Below, one piece after another: positions 1 through 7,007 of a stretch of 7,045 nt of DNA; positions within the stretch are counted from its first letter, which is position 1; each line of letters opens with the position of its first letter. The position numbers and the translations under genes were made by a program. The stretch is taken from NCBI GenBank assembly GCA_015655615.1, contig JAATES010000014.1, positions 1 to 7,045 of the forward strand. The letters run 5' to 3'. Origin of the DNA: Actinomycetales bacterium. Lineage in GTDB: Bacteria > Actinomycetota > Actinomycetes > Actinomycetales > Cellulomonadaceae. The notes under the pieces were generated by a model. It ran no database searches, had not been told where the DNA came from, and saw only the letters and a list, made by a program, of their open reading frames with translations.

Positions 1-1
1 G

Positions 2-2362
2 GATCCCGCCACGGTCTTCACCGACTCCCGAATCCGGCTCGAGGGCCTGGCCGCGCACAACGAGGTACGCGTGGTGGCCGACGCCGCCTACATGAACACC
101 GGTGAGGGCCTGCACCGGTTCGTCGATCCCGTCGACGACCGGGTCTACGTCTACACCCAGTTCGAGGTGCCCGACGCGCGCCGCGTCTATGCCACCTTCG
201 AGCAGCCGGATCTCAAGGCGACCTTCCAGCTGACGGTGACGACCCCGGCCGACTGGCACGTCGTCAGCAACTCCCCCACTCCTGAGCCCACTCCGGGCTC
301 CGATGACGCCAGTGCGGTCTGGGCGTTCGAGCCCACTGCGCGCATCTCGACCTACATCACCGCACTGGTCGCGGGTCCCTATCACGAGGTGCGCAGCGAG
401 CTCACCAGCACCGACGGACGGGTCATCCCGCTGGGTGTGTACTGCCGCCAGTCTCTCGCCGAGCACCTGGACGCCGATGTCATCCTCGACATCACCCGTC
501 GGGGATTCGACTTCTATGAGCACCGCTTCGACTTCCCGTACCCCTTTGCCAAGTACGACCAGGTCTTCGTGCCCGAATACAACATGGGTGCCATGGAGAA
601 CGCCGGCTGCGTGACGTTCACGGAGTCCTATGTGTTCCGGTCCAAGGTGACCGACGCCATTCGTGAGCGCCGGGTCGTCACGATCCTGCACGAGCTCGCC
701 CACATGTGGTTCGGCGACCTGGTCACCATGACCTGGTGGAACGACCTCTGGCTGAATGAGTCCTTCGCGGAATGGGCGTCGACCCTCGCCACAGCGGAGG
801 CCACCGAGTGGCACGATGCCTGGACGACCTTCGCGTCCATGGAGAAATCATGGGCCTACCGGCAGGACCAGCTGCCCTCCACGCACCCGATCGTCGCCCG
901 CATCGACGACCTGGACGACGTGCAGGTCAACTTCGACGGCATCACCTACGCCAAGGGTGGTTCCGTCCTCAAGCAGCTGGCGGCCTGGGTGGGGCTGGAC
1001 GACTTCCTCCAGGGAGTCGCGGCGTACTTCGCCAAACACCAGTTCGCGAACACCGAGTTGAAGGACCTGCTGGCCGAGTTGGAGGCCGCCTCCGGGCGGG
1101 ACTTGTCCTCCTGGTCGCAGAAGTGGCTGGAGACGGCCGGGGTCAACACCCTGCGTCCCGTGGTCGACACCGATGCCGACGGCACGATCACCTCCTTCCT
1201 CCTGGAACAGACCGCACCCGAGGACTACCCCACACTGCGTCCGCATCGCCTGGCGATCGGCTTCTACTCCCTGCAGCGCGAGGACGGCGCCACGGATCCG
1301 GCCCTGGTACGCACGCATCGCATCGAGCTCGACATCGACGGAGCCTCCACCTCGGTGGGCGAGCTCGTCGGGCTGCCCCGTCCTGCACTCATCCTCATCA
1401 ACGACGATGACCTCGCCTACGCCAAAGTCCGGCTGGACCCGGAGTCCTGGTATGCCGCACTCGAGCATCTCTCACAGGTCCCCGATTCTCTGGCACGGGC
1501 CCTGATCTGGGGCGCCGCCTGGGATGCGGCTCGCGATGGGGAGTTCCCCGCTCGCGCGTTCGTCGAGCTGGTGCTGAACAACATCGCGGTGGAGACGCAA
1601 TCGACCACGCTGCGCACCACGTTGGGCCAATTGGTCACGGCGGTGCGCTACTACGTCGACCCTTCCATCCGGCTGAAGGTCCTGGCCCAGGCAGGTGACC
1701 GATTGTGGACGCTGGCCCAGCAGGCTCCCGCGGCCAGTGACGTGCAACTGCAGTTCATCAAGACGTTCGCCGCCGTGGCGTCGACACCGCAGCACGTCGC
1801 GGTGCTCCAGGGCCTGTTCGACGGGTCCGTCGTGCTCGACGGCCTGACCATCGACACCGATCTGCGGTGGGAGATCCTGGACGGCCTGGTCCTCAACGGC
1901 GCAGCCGGTGAGCCCGAGATCGTCGCCGCCCACGCGGCGGATGACACTGCGAACGGACGCCAGGCCGCCGCCCGCGCGCGCGCTACCGTTCCCAGTGCAC
2001 CCGCGAAGCTCGCGACCTTGCAGGCCATCATCTCCGACCAGGACGCGCCCAACGCGATCATCCGCTACACGGCCGCGGGCCTGGTCCACGTGAACGACCC
2101 GGCCACCCTGGCCGATCTCGTGGAGCCCTACTTCGATGCGGTGACACGCATCTGGGAGGAGCGCAGCTACCACATCGCCGACGAGCTCATCGAGGGACTC
2201 TCCCCGGCGCCCCTGGCCGATAGGACGCTTCGCGACGCCACCCAGGCCTGGCTGGACTCGCACACCGACGCCCCGGCCGCATTGCGCCGCTTCATCGTCG
2301 AGCACCTGGCCGGGGTCGACCGTGCACTGGCCGCGCAAGCGGTCGACATCGCAGCGTCCTGA
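2..2362 (+). CDS. pepN: Aminopeptidase N, M1 family zinc metallopeptidase (5' end outside window)
   Basis: A cytoplasmic zinc exopeptidase that removes N-terminal amino acids from peptides, working in the last steps of protein turnover. The frame is open from base 2 and gives 786 residues. Actinobacterial PepN is usually about 850, so roughly 60-70 N-terminal residues lie upstream. The GTG at 71 is not the start, because good M1 N-terminal-domain sequence precedes it. In window residue numbers, the substrate-binding motif GAMEN is at 196-200 (bases 587-601). The zinc site HELAH is at 230-234 (689-703), followed 18 residues later by the third ligand Glu253 in NESFAEW. The transition-state Tyr316 is in TYAKGG (947-949). 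From about residue 430 to the end is the helical ERAP1-like C-terminal domain. All catalytic residues are intact. The gene ends in TGA and converges on malQ. Subfamily substrate preference cannot be read from the sequence. Confidence 0.96.
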   Translation, partial: DPATVFTDSRIRLEGLAAHNEVRVVADAAYMNTGEGLHRFVDPVDDRVYVYTQFEVPDARRVYATFEQPDLKATFQLTVTTPADWHVVSNSPTPEPTPGSDDASAVWAFEPTARISTYITALVAGPYHEVRSELTSTDGRVIPLGVYCRQSLAEHLDADVILDITRRGFDFYEHRFDFPYPFAKYDQVFVPEYNMGAMENAGCVTFTESYVFRSKVTDAIRERRVVTILHELAHMWFGDLVTMTWWNDLWLNESFAEWASTLATAEATEWHDAWTTFASMEKSWAYRQDQLPSTHPIVARIDDLDDVQVNFDGITYAKGGSVLKQLAAWVGLDDFLQGVAAYFAKHQFANTELKDLLAELEAASGRDLSSWSQKWLETAGVNTLRPVVDTDADGTITSFLLEQTAPEDYPTLRPHRLAIGFYSLQREDGATDPALVRTHRIELDIDGASTSVGELVGLPRPALILINDDDLAYAKVRLDPESWYAALEHLSQVPDSLARALIWGAAWDAARDGEFPARAFVELVLNNIAVETQSTTLRTTLGQLVTAVRYYVDPSIRLKVLAQAGDRLWTLAQQAPAASDVQLQFIKTFAAVASTPQHVAVLQGLFDGSVVLDGLTIDTDLRWEILDGLVLNGAAGEPEIVAAHAADDTANGRQAAARARATVPSAPAKLATLQAIISDQDAPNAIIRYTAAGLVHVNDPATLADLVEPYFDAVTRIWEERSYHIADELIEGLSPAPLADRTLRDATQAWLDSHTDAPAALRRFIVEHLAGVDRALAAQAVDIAAS

Positions 2363-2369
2363 CAATCCT

Positions 2370-2401
2370 GTTCCGGCGTCCGCTAGGCCGTTCCGGCGTC
2401 C
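2370..2401. repeat. Pair of 12-bp direct repeats at the pepN/malQ junction
   Basis: GTTCCGGCGTCC occurs at 2370-2381 and again at 2390-2401, a 20-base period. The right copy encodes the last residues of MalQ (Asp-Ala-Gly-Thr, read on the minus strand). The left copy lies in the 20-base gap between the two convergent stop codons. The 8 bases between the copies include the malQ stop codon. It could be a small tandem duplication that moved the end of malQ, or chance. No strong rho-independent terminator is visible here; the best hairpin is a 4-bp stem at 2387-2397. Confidence 0.6.
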
Positions 2402-4518
2402 ATGACCTCGGCCAGCGCGCGTAGCAGGCCGAGGTCCATGAGGTCGTCCAGCAGCACGTCGTGTCCCGCGCCATCGCCCAGCGGGATCTTCCAGTTCGGG
2501 TATTCCTGATCCGTTCCGGGCTGGTTCTGGGCGCGGCGCTCACCCACGGCATCGGCGAGCGAGACTCCCAGCAGCACCGATGGTGTGGCGACCAGGTATC
2601 GGTGCAGGGCACGCACCAGGTCGTCCTGGCTCGGGTCATCGCCCACCAGGCCCCTGTCGCGCAGGGCGCTCTCGATCAAAGAGAGCTCACGAGCCGCCGC
2701 AAGTCGTTCCTGTTCCACGGGAACCGTCAGCAGTCCGAGCCGCTCACGCAGTTCGACGTGCTCCCCGGCGAGGTAGCCCGCGGTGGGAGGCAGATCGTGG
2801 GTGGTGATCGAGGCCAGGACCGGACGCCGGTAATGCTCCGGGGCCTTCGGCGATCCGTCCCACTCCTTCTCGAACCACAGCACCGAGGTGCCCAGCAGCC
2901 CGCGATCGGCCAGGTAGTCGCTGACCCAGTGCTCGAAGGTCCCCAGGTCCTCCCCGATGACCAGCGCGCCCGCGCGCTGCGCCTCGATGCACAAGATGCC
3001 CACCAACGCCTCGTGGTCGTAGCGCACGTATGCGCCGTCCCGTGCACCGTGCCCCGCGGGAATCCACCACAGCCGGAACAATCCGATGATGTGGTCGATC
3101 CGCACGGCACCGGAGTGCCGCAGGACCCGGCGCAGCATGGCGCGATAGACCTCGTAACCGGAGCGGACGAGCTGATCCGGCCGCCAAGGCGGCTGCGACC
3201 AGTTCTGCCCGAGCTGGTTGTACATGTCGGGCGGGGCGCCCACCGTGGCACCGGTGGCGAGGAGGTCGCCCTGAGTCCAGACGTCCGCTCCATGGGGATG
3301 AACGCCCACCGCCAGATCCTGCATCACCCCGATCGCCATGCCCGCATCCACCGCCGAGCGCTGCGCGGCGGCCAGCTGCTCATTGGCGATCCACTGCAGC
3401 CAGATCTGAAAATCGATCTCGGCCGCATGGTCGAGCCGGGCCTGCTGCGCGGCAGGGGTGTGCGGCGACTCGAGACCGGCAGGCCAGGGTGCTTGGCCCC
3501 AGTGTTCGTACAGCACACTCCAGAGCGCGAAGTCTTCGATCGCGGTCCCCTCCTCGACCCGGAAGCGCTCGTAGGCCTCTGCCCTGGCCGCCGAACGTGG
3601 CACGCCGTAGACCAGACGCAATGCCGTGCGCTTCAGCGCCCAGGCGGCGTCGCGGTCGATCAGCGCACCCCTCTGCGACTGGGCCTGCACGGCGAGGTCC
3701 GCGACGGCGCCGCGAGCCGAGGCATCGAGATAGGCGGCCTCGCGGATCTCCTCCACCCGGATGTACCACGGGCTGACGAACTCCCGGCTGGTCGGCAGGT
3801 ACGGTGACGGCGTCAGCGGCTCGACCGGCTCGACCGCGTGGACCGGGTTGATCAGGACGAAGTCCGCACCGCAGCCCCGCCCTATCAGCCAGGCCAGATC
3901 TCCCAGGTCCGTGAAGTCGCCTACCCCCCACGATTGCCGGGACCGGATCGAATACAGCTGCGCCATGACTCCCCAGGACCGTTTGTCCGGCAGGGGTGCA
4001 CGGTGCGGCGCCACGACCAGCAGGCCTTCGGTGCGTGTCCCCTCGGTGTCTGCGATCAGGCGGTGATAGCCGACTGGCAGCGTCGGCGGGAGGCGGAAGG
4101 TGGCCCGGCCCCGTTCGACGCCCCCGACCCACCGCGGTGGTACCCAGACGTCCTGCTGGATGGGGTGCACCCATCCGGCGTCGCCATCCAGTTCGATCCA
4201 GACTGAGACCTCGGCCCCATGATTGAGATGGACGGACACATCGTGCTGGACGCCCTCGATCACTACGACGACCTCGGGCACTGCACGGCGCCACGGCGCA
4301 TCCTCCCGGTCGGCCAGCGAACGCTCGACCTCCTCAGGGGTGGCAGCCTGGACTCCCATCGCCGCAAGGATGGCCACCAGCGTGGCACGGGAGACGTGCT
4401 CGACCTGACCGGAATGCCCCTGATAGCTGTCCTGGATGCCCCAGGCCGCCGCTAGCGCGACCAGCCGGTCATCGGGCCACGGCTCGGCTGCGGTCGAAGT
4501 CTCGGGGGGCGTCTCCAC
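2383..4518 (-). CDS. malQ: 4-alpha-glucanotransferase (amylomaltase, GH77)
   Basis: Transfers alpha-1,4-glucan segments between maltodextrins and releases glucose, in cytoplasmic maltose and glycogen metabolism. The product is 711 residues from the GTG at 4518. About 170 N-terminal residues form the beta-rich extension typical of actinobacterial MalQ, followed by the GH77 barrel. The barrel begins near the QLYSIRSRQSWGVGDFTDL stretch at residues 187-205. The family triad is complete: nucleophile Asp475 in VRIDHIIGLFRLWW, acid/base Glu523 in IGEDLG, and stabiliser Asp575 in TTHDLPP. The substrate-site stretch GAPPDMYNQLGQNW is at 427-440. The 4518 GTG is preferred over the upstream in-frame GTG at 4563 because AGGA lies 7 bases before it, and because it leaves 79 rather than 34 bases to the divergent mscS. 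The stop TAG (2385-2383) faces pepN 20 bases away. Confidence 0.96.
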   Translation of the reverse strand: METPPETSTAAEPWPDDRLVALAAAWGIQDSYQGHSGQVEHVSRATLVAILAAMGVQAATPEEVERSLADREDAPWRRAVPEVVVVIEGVQHDVSVHLNHGAEVSVWIELDGDAGWVHPIQQDVWVPPRWVGGVERGRATFRLPPTLPVGYHRLIADTEGTRTEGLLVVAPHRAPLPDKRSWGVMAQLYSIRSRQSWGVGDFTDLGDLAWLIGRGCGADFVLINPVHAVEPVEPLTPSPYLPTSREFVSPWYIRVEEIREAAYLDASARGAVADLAVQAQSQRGALIDRDAAWALKRTALRLVYGVPRSAARAEAYERFRVEEGTAIEDFALWSVLYEHWGQAPWPAGLESPHTPAAQQARLDHAAEIDFQIWLQWIANEQLAAAQRSAVDAGMAIGVMQDLAVGVHPHGADVWTQGDLLATGATVGAPPDMYNQLGQNWSQPPWRPDQLVRSGYEVYRAMLRRVLRHSGAVRIDHIIGLFRLWWIPAGHGARDGAYVRYDHEALVGILCIEAQRAGALVIGEDLGTFEHWVSDYLADRGLLGTSVLWFEKEWDGSPKAPEHYRRPVLASITTHDLPPTAGYLAGEHVELRERLGLLTVPVEQERLAAARELSLIESALRDRGLVGDDPSQDDLVRALHRYLVATPSVLLGVSLADAVGERRAQNQPGTDQEYPNWKIPLGDGAGHDVLLDDLMDLGLLRALAEVMDAGTA

Positions 4519-4525
4519 AGCATGA

Positions 4526-4529
4526 TCCT
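4526..4529 (-). promoter_or_regulatory. Ribosome binding site deciding the malQ start
   Basis: Read on the minus strand, AGGA lies 7 bases before the GTG at 4518. The upstream candidate GTG at 4563 has no comparable purine-rich site, so this supports the shorter 711-residue protein. I see no convincing -10 hexamer for malQ in the rest of the divergent gap. Confidence 0.6.
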
Positions 4530-4585
4530 GCCAGATGCCGGGCCGCTGCGAGGATGCCACCACGCCGAAGGCCGACGTCGCGCGT

Positions 4586-4591
4586 TAGCCT
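4586..4591 (+). promoter_or_regulatory. Likely -10 element of a leaderless mscS promoter
   Basis: TAGCCT fits the actinobacterial TANNNT -10 pattern and ends exactly 6 bases before the mscS ATG at 4598. Transcription would therefore start at or next to the A of the start codon. No Shine-Dalgarno sequence is visible before this ATG, as expected for a leaderless mRNA. There is no good -35 match at 16-18 bases, which is common for such promoters. The call is inferred from pattern and spacing only. Confidence 0.5.
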
Positions 4592-4597
4592 TTCGTC

Positions 4598-5620
4598 ATG
4601 CCTCTCTCACGTGTGGCCCTTCCCCTTGTCGGCGCGTCCGATCCGCCCGCCGCGCAGGAGTCCGACTCCGTATTCGAGAAGGCCGTCGACTGGTTGCTGG
4701 GAACCCCGCTGCACATCGTGGTGATCATCGTCGTGGCCCTGCTGGTGATGGCCGTGCTGCGGCGCACCATCCGAGGAGTCACCGAGCACATCGCCAAGGG
4801 CACGTCCGTTCTGGACTCCGGGCTGCTGGCCGACACCGAGTTCGGTGCTGTGCTGCGGGACGTCTCCCCGCTGGCCAGCAGTCGTCGCACACAACGGGCA
4901 CGGACCATCGGCACCGTCCTGCGTTCAGTGAGCACCCTCGTGATCATGAGCATTGCGATTCTGCTGATCCTGGACCTCCTTCGGGTCAATATCGCACCGT
5001 TCCTCGCCTCCGCCGGAATCGCCGGAGTGGCGCTGGGCTTCGGCGCGCAGTCGCTGGTCAAGGATTTCCTCTCCGGCATCTTTCTGCTGATCGAGGACCA
5101 GTACGGCATCGGCGACACCGTCCAGGTCGGTGAGGTGGTCGGCACGGTGGAGTCGGTGGCGCTGCGGATCACCGAGGTCCGCGATGTCGACGGCACGTTG
5201 TGGTACATCCGCAACGGGGAGATCCTCAGAGTAGGAAACCGGACCCAGGGCTGGGCACGCGCCTCCGTCGAGGTGCGCTTGCCCTACGACAGCGACCTCG
5301 CAACGGCCCACACCGCATTGCAGGAGGCCGCCGACGCGTTGGCCGCTGACGAGTCGGTGACGCAGTGGCTGCAGACCACTCCAGAGATCAGCGGCATCGA
5401 GACGCTCAACTCGACCACCTTGACCTTGCGGGTGTCGGCGCGGGCTGAGCCGCCACACGTCGCCGATGTGTCACGGGTGCTGCGTACGTCCGTCCGGGAG
5501 TCCATCGAGCGCCATGGCATCGTGCTGGCTCCCGATCCCGCAACCACCATGATCATCCGACCGGAGGCCGCTGAGTCGAAGGCCACACCATCACAGCCGC
5601 CGTCCCGGCCTGAGAAGTAG
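4598..5620 (+). CDS. Small-conductance mechanosensitive ion channel, MscS family
   Basis: An inner-membrane channel, expected to open under membrane tension and release solutes during hypo-osmotic shock. The product is 340 residues. Hydrophobic segments lie at about 38-55 (TM1), 107-128 (TM2) and 132-165. The last is the pore helix with the family signature, including GIAGVALGFGAQSLVKD (140-156) and the amphipathic continuation GIFLLIED. The beta domain follows (EDQYGIGDTVQVGEVVGTVE, then IRNGE near 205-208), then the alpha/beta C-terminal domain to about 322 and a charged, Pro-rich tail. It has the basic three-helix layout without an extra C-terminal membrane segment, so it is not the long MscCG glutamate-exporter form of corynebacteria. 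The start is the ATG at 4598; there is no ribosome binding site, but a -10 element sits 6 bases upstream. It is divergent from malQ. Other solutes such as amino acids could pass, but nothing here shows it. Confidence 0.93.
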   Translation: MPLSRVALPLVGASDPPAAQESDSVFEKAVDWLLGTPLHIVVIIVVALLVMAVLRRTIRGVTEHIAKGTSVLDSGLLADTEFGAVLRDVSPLASSRRTQRARTIGTVLRSVSTLVIMSIAILLILDLLRVNIAPFLASAGIAGVALGFGAQSLVKDFLSGIFLLIEDQYGIGDTVQVGEVVGTVESVALRITEVRDVDGTLWYIRNGEILRVGNRTQGWARASVEVRLPYDSDLATAHTALQEAADALAADESVTQWLQTTPEISGIETLNSTTLTLRVSARAEPPHVADVSRVLRTSVRESIERHGIVLAPDPATTMIIRPEAAESKATPSQPPSRPEK

Positions 5621-5638
5621 CTGGCGGCGCGGGATACT
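5610..5638 (+). promoter_or_regulatory. Likely promoter of the globin gene
   Basis: The -10 hexamer GATACT (5633-5638) matches TATAAT at positions 2, 3, 4 and 6 and ends 6 bases before the ATG at 5645. A -35-like CTGAGA at 5610-5615 (4 of 6 against TTGACA) is 17 bases upstream and lies in the last codons of mscS. The GGAG at 5639-5642 is only 2 bases from the ATG, too close for a normal ribosome binding site, so a leaderless transcript is the simpler reading. This would give glbO-tesB expression independent of mscS. Confidence 0.55.
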
Positions 5639-5644
5639 GGAGCA

Positions 5645-6073
5645 ATGTCGTCGTCCTCTGCGTCCTCACCCGGTGACCGCGTTCCCGGTGCGGCCGCACC
5701 GTCGTTCTTCGACCAGGTAGGCGGTCATGAGACCTTCCGCCGGATCGTCGAGGAGTTCTACCTCGGTGTCGCCCAGGATCCTGTGCTCAGTGCGATGTAT
5801 CCCGAGGAGGACCTCGGGCCCGCCGAACAACGTCTGCTCATGTTCCTGGAGCAGTACTGGGGCGGTCCCCGTGCCTACTCCGATCAACGTGGTCACCCGC
5901 GGCTGCGCATGCGGCATGCCGCCTACCGGGTCAACCCGGATGCGCGAGACCGCTGGCTCCGCCATATGCGAAAGGCCGTGGACTCAGTCGATCTGGCTCC
6001 TGCCGACCGGGTGGTGCTCTGGGACTACCTGGAACGTGCCGCCCACTCGCTGCTCAACGCCTTCGAGGAGTAA
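5645..6073 (+). CDS. glbO: Group II truncated haemoglobin (trHbO type)
   Basis: A haem protein of the 2-on-2 globin fold that binds oxygen. In actinobacteria it is linked to oxygen, nitric oxide or peroxide chemistry near the membrane, though its exact role is unsettled. The product is 142 residues. Features of the trHbO class are visible: Tyr39 (B10) in EEFYLGV, Tyr52 (CD1) in MYPEED, proximal His91 (F8) in [10 protein letters not shown], and Trp104 (G8) in DRWLRHM. The block [20 protein letters not shown] (66-85) is nearly identical, from memory, to M. tuberculosis GlbO. The N-terminus carries about 17 extra Ser/Gly/Pro/Ala residues before the fold starts at FFDQVGG (21-27). The ATG at 5645 is supported by a -10 element 6 bases upstream. 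The last two codons (GAG GAG) supply the ribosome binding site of tesB. Confidence 0.95.
   Translation: MSSSSASSPGDRVPGAAAPSFFDQVGGHETFRRIVEEFYLGVAQDPVLSAMYPEEDLGPAEQRLLMFLEQYWGGPRAYSDQRGHPRLRMRHAAYRVNPDARDRWLRHMRKAVDSVDLAPADRVVLWDYLERAAHSLLNAFEE
6065..6070 (+). promoter_or_regulatory. Ribosome binding site of tesB inside the end of glbO
   Basis: GAGGAG, the final two sense codons of glbO, lies 7 bases before a TTG at 6078. The strength and spacing of this site decide the tesB start. The globin stop (6071-6073) falls between the site and the TTG, the usual arrangement for translational coupling. Confidence 0.75.
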
Positions 6074-6077
6074 AGAC

Positions 6078-7007
6078 TTGTCCACTCACCCTGGCGATTC
6101 CGGGCGCCCACTGACGACCGAGCCCCTCAGCGCTCCGCTGGAGCAGCTTCTCGACGTGCTTGACCTCACGCCATCGGAACTCTCCGCCGGACGTCCTTCC
6201 GATGACGCCGTCTTCGCCGCCTCCAGCCTCCACCAGCCCACCGGCCGTGTCTATGGCGGGCAGGTGCTGGCGCAGTCGCTGCTCGCGGCCGGTGCGACCG
6301 TCGACTCCGAGAGGCTGCCGCATTCGCTGCATGGATACTTCCTGCGGGCCGGTGACGTCCGACAGGCGGTGACGCTCGGCGTGGAACGGCTGCGCGATGG
6401 ACGTTCCTTCGCCACCCGTCGGACCCACGCGTACCAGGACGGGGTACCGATCCTGTCGATGATCGCGTCGTTCCAGCTCGAACAGCCCGGCCTGGAGCAT
6501 GCCGATCCGGCTCCGCAGGCCCCGGCTCCGGAGAGCCTTCCGTCGGCACTGGAACTGCTCGGGGAGATCGACCATCCCGTCGCACAGTTCTGGTCCACGC
6601 AGAGCGCCTTCGACATCCGCCACGTCGAAGGACCGATCTATCTGCAGCCCGGAAGCTCCGCAGAGGCGGACCAGGCCGTATGGATGCGCTCACGCGGCCC
6701 GGTCGAGGGCAGCCAGCTCCTGCATCGAGCAGTCCTGGCCTATGCGTGCGACCAGCTCATGCTGGAGCCAGTGCTGCGTTCAGCCGGTCAGAGCTGGATG
6801 ACGCCGGGTCTGAACCTGGCTAGCCTGGACCACGCCATGTGGTGGCATCGCGACGTACGTGTGGATGAATGGCTCTTGTACGTGCAGCATTCTGCCTCGT
6901 CGCATGGCGGTCGCGGTCTGGGCACAGCACAGGTGTTCGCCCAGGACGGCACCCTGGTCGCCTCCATTGCGCAGGAGGGCATGGTGCGCGTGCCGGACGC
7001 GCGTTAG
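6078..7007 (+). CDS. tesB: Acyl-CoA thioesterase II, TesB family (double hotdog)
   Basis: Hydrolyses acyl-CoA to free fatty acid and CoA in the cytoplasm. The product is 309 residues from the TTG at 6078, close to the usual 285-300. The frame is open far upstream, but that part is only glbO read in another frame. The first hotdog domain contains GRVYGGQVLAQSL (56-68), HSLHGYFLRAGD (82-93) and RDGRSFATRR (106-115). The second contains VWMRSRG (201-207), SLDHAMWWHRD (249-259) and the C-terminal AQEGMVRV (298-305). Aligned from memory with E. coli TesB (Asp204, Thr228, Gln278), Asp251 and Gln299 are conserved. The Thr position is Ala273, flanked by Ser272 and Ser274; other family members, such as mycobacterial TesB, use Ser in this loop, so activity is expected. 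It follows glbO by 4 bases and is probably co-translated with it. Physiological acyl-CoA chain length is not readable. Confidence 0.94.
   Translation: MSTHPGDSGRPLTTEPLSAPLEQLLDVLDLTPSELSAGRPSDDAVFAASSLHQPTGRVYGGQVLAQSLLAAGATVDSERLPHSLHGYFLRAGDVRQAVTLGVERLRDGRSFATRRTHAYQDGVPILSMIASFQLEQPGLEHADPAPQAPAPESLPSALELLGEIDHPVAQFWSTQSAFDIRHVEGPIYLQPGSSAEADQAVWMRSRGPVEGSQLLHRAVLAYACDQLMLEPVLRSAGQSWMTPGLNLASLDHAMWWHRDVRVDEWLLYVQHSASSHGGRGLGTAQVFAQDGTLVASIAQEGMVRVPDAR

Noticed and set aside
1..6. BamHI site GGATCC at the very start, suggesting a cloning boundary
   Set aside because: Another GGATCC occurs at 1293-1298, and there is no site at the other end. It may be chance and says nothing about biology.
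71..73. GTG as the start of pepN
   Set aside because: The frame is open to the window edge and the residues before it read as normal M1 N-terminal-domain sequence. The gene simply begins outside the window.
1472..2365. 297-codon open frame on the minus strand, antisense to the pepN C-terminal domain
   Set aside because: Codon-bias shadow of pepN. There are no motifs, and pepN is intact across the whole region.
2387..2397. GCCG-TTC-CGGC hairpin as a terminator between pepN and malQ
   Set aside because: The stem is only 4 bp with a 3-base loop, it lies inside the malQ coding end, and no T-run follows on either strand.
2461..3807. 448-codon open frame on the plus strand, antisense to malQ
   Set aside because: It lies wholly inside malQ, whose GH77 motifs are complete. 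The translation is low-complexity in Arg, Gly, Pro and Gln with no recognisable domain. Long antisense frames are usual in high-GC genes.
4519..4563. Longer malQ starting at the GTG at 4563
   Set aside because: No ribosome binding site is visible before it, it would leave only 34 bases for two divergent promoters, and the added 15 residues look unrelated to the family. It is not fully excluded.
4585..5214. 209-codon minus-strand open frame over mscS
   Set aside because: It is antisense to the conserved pore helix of mscS, has Arg/Ser/Thr-rich low-complexity composition, and carries no domain.
5727..6077. Upstream in-frame extension of tesB through glbO
   Set aside because: This part is glbO read in another frame. 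Its composition is Arg/Ser/Thr/Pro-rich, and the TTG at 6078 has a well-placed GAGGAG and starts just before the family's N-terminal domain.
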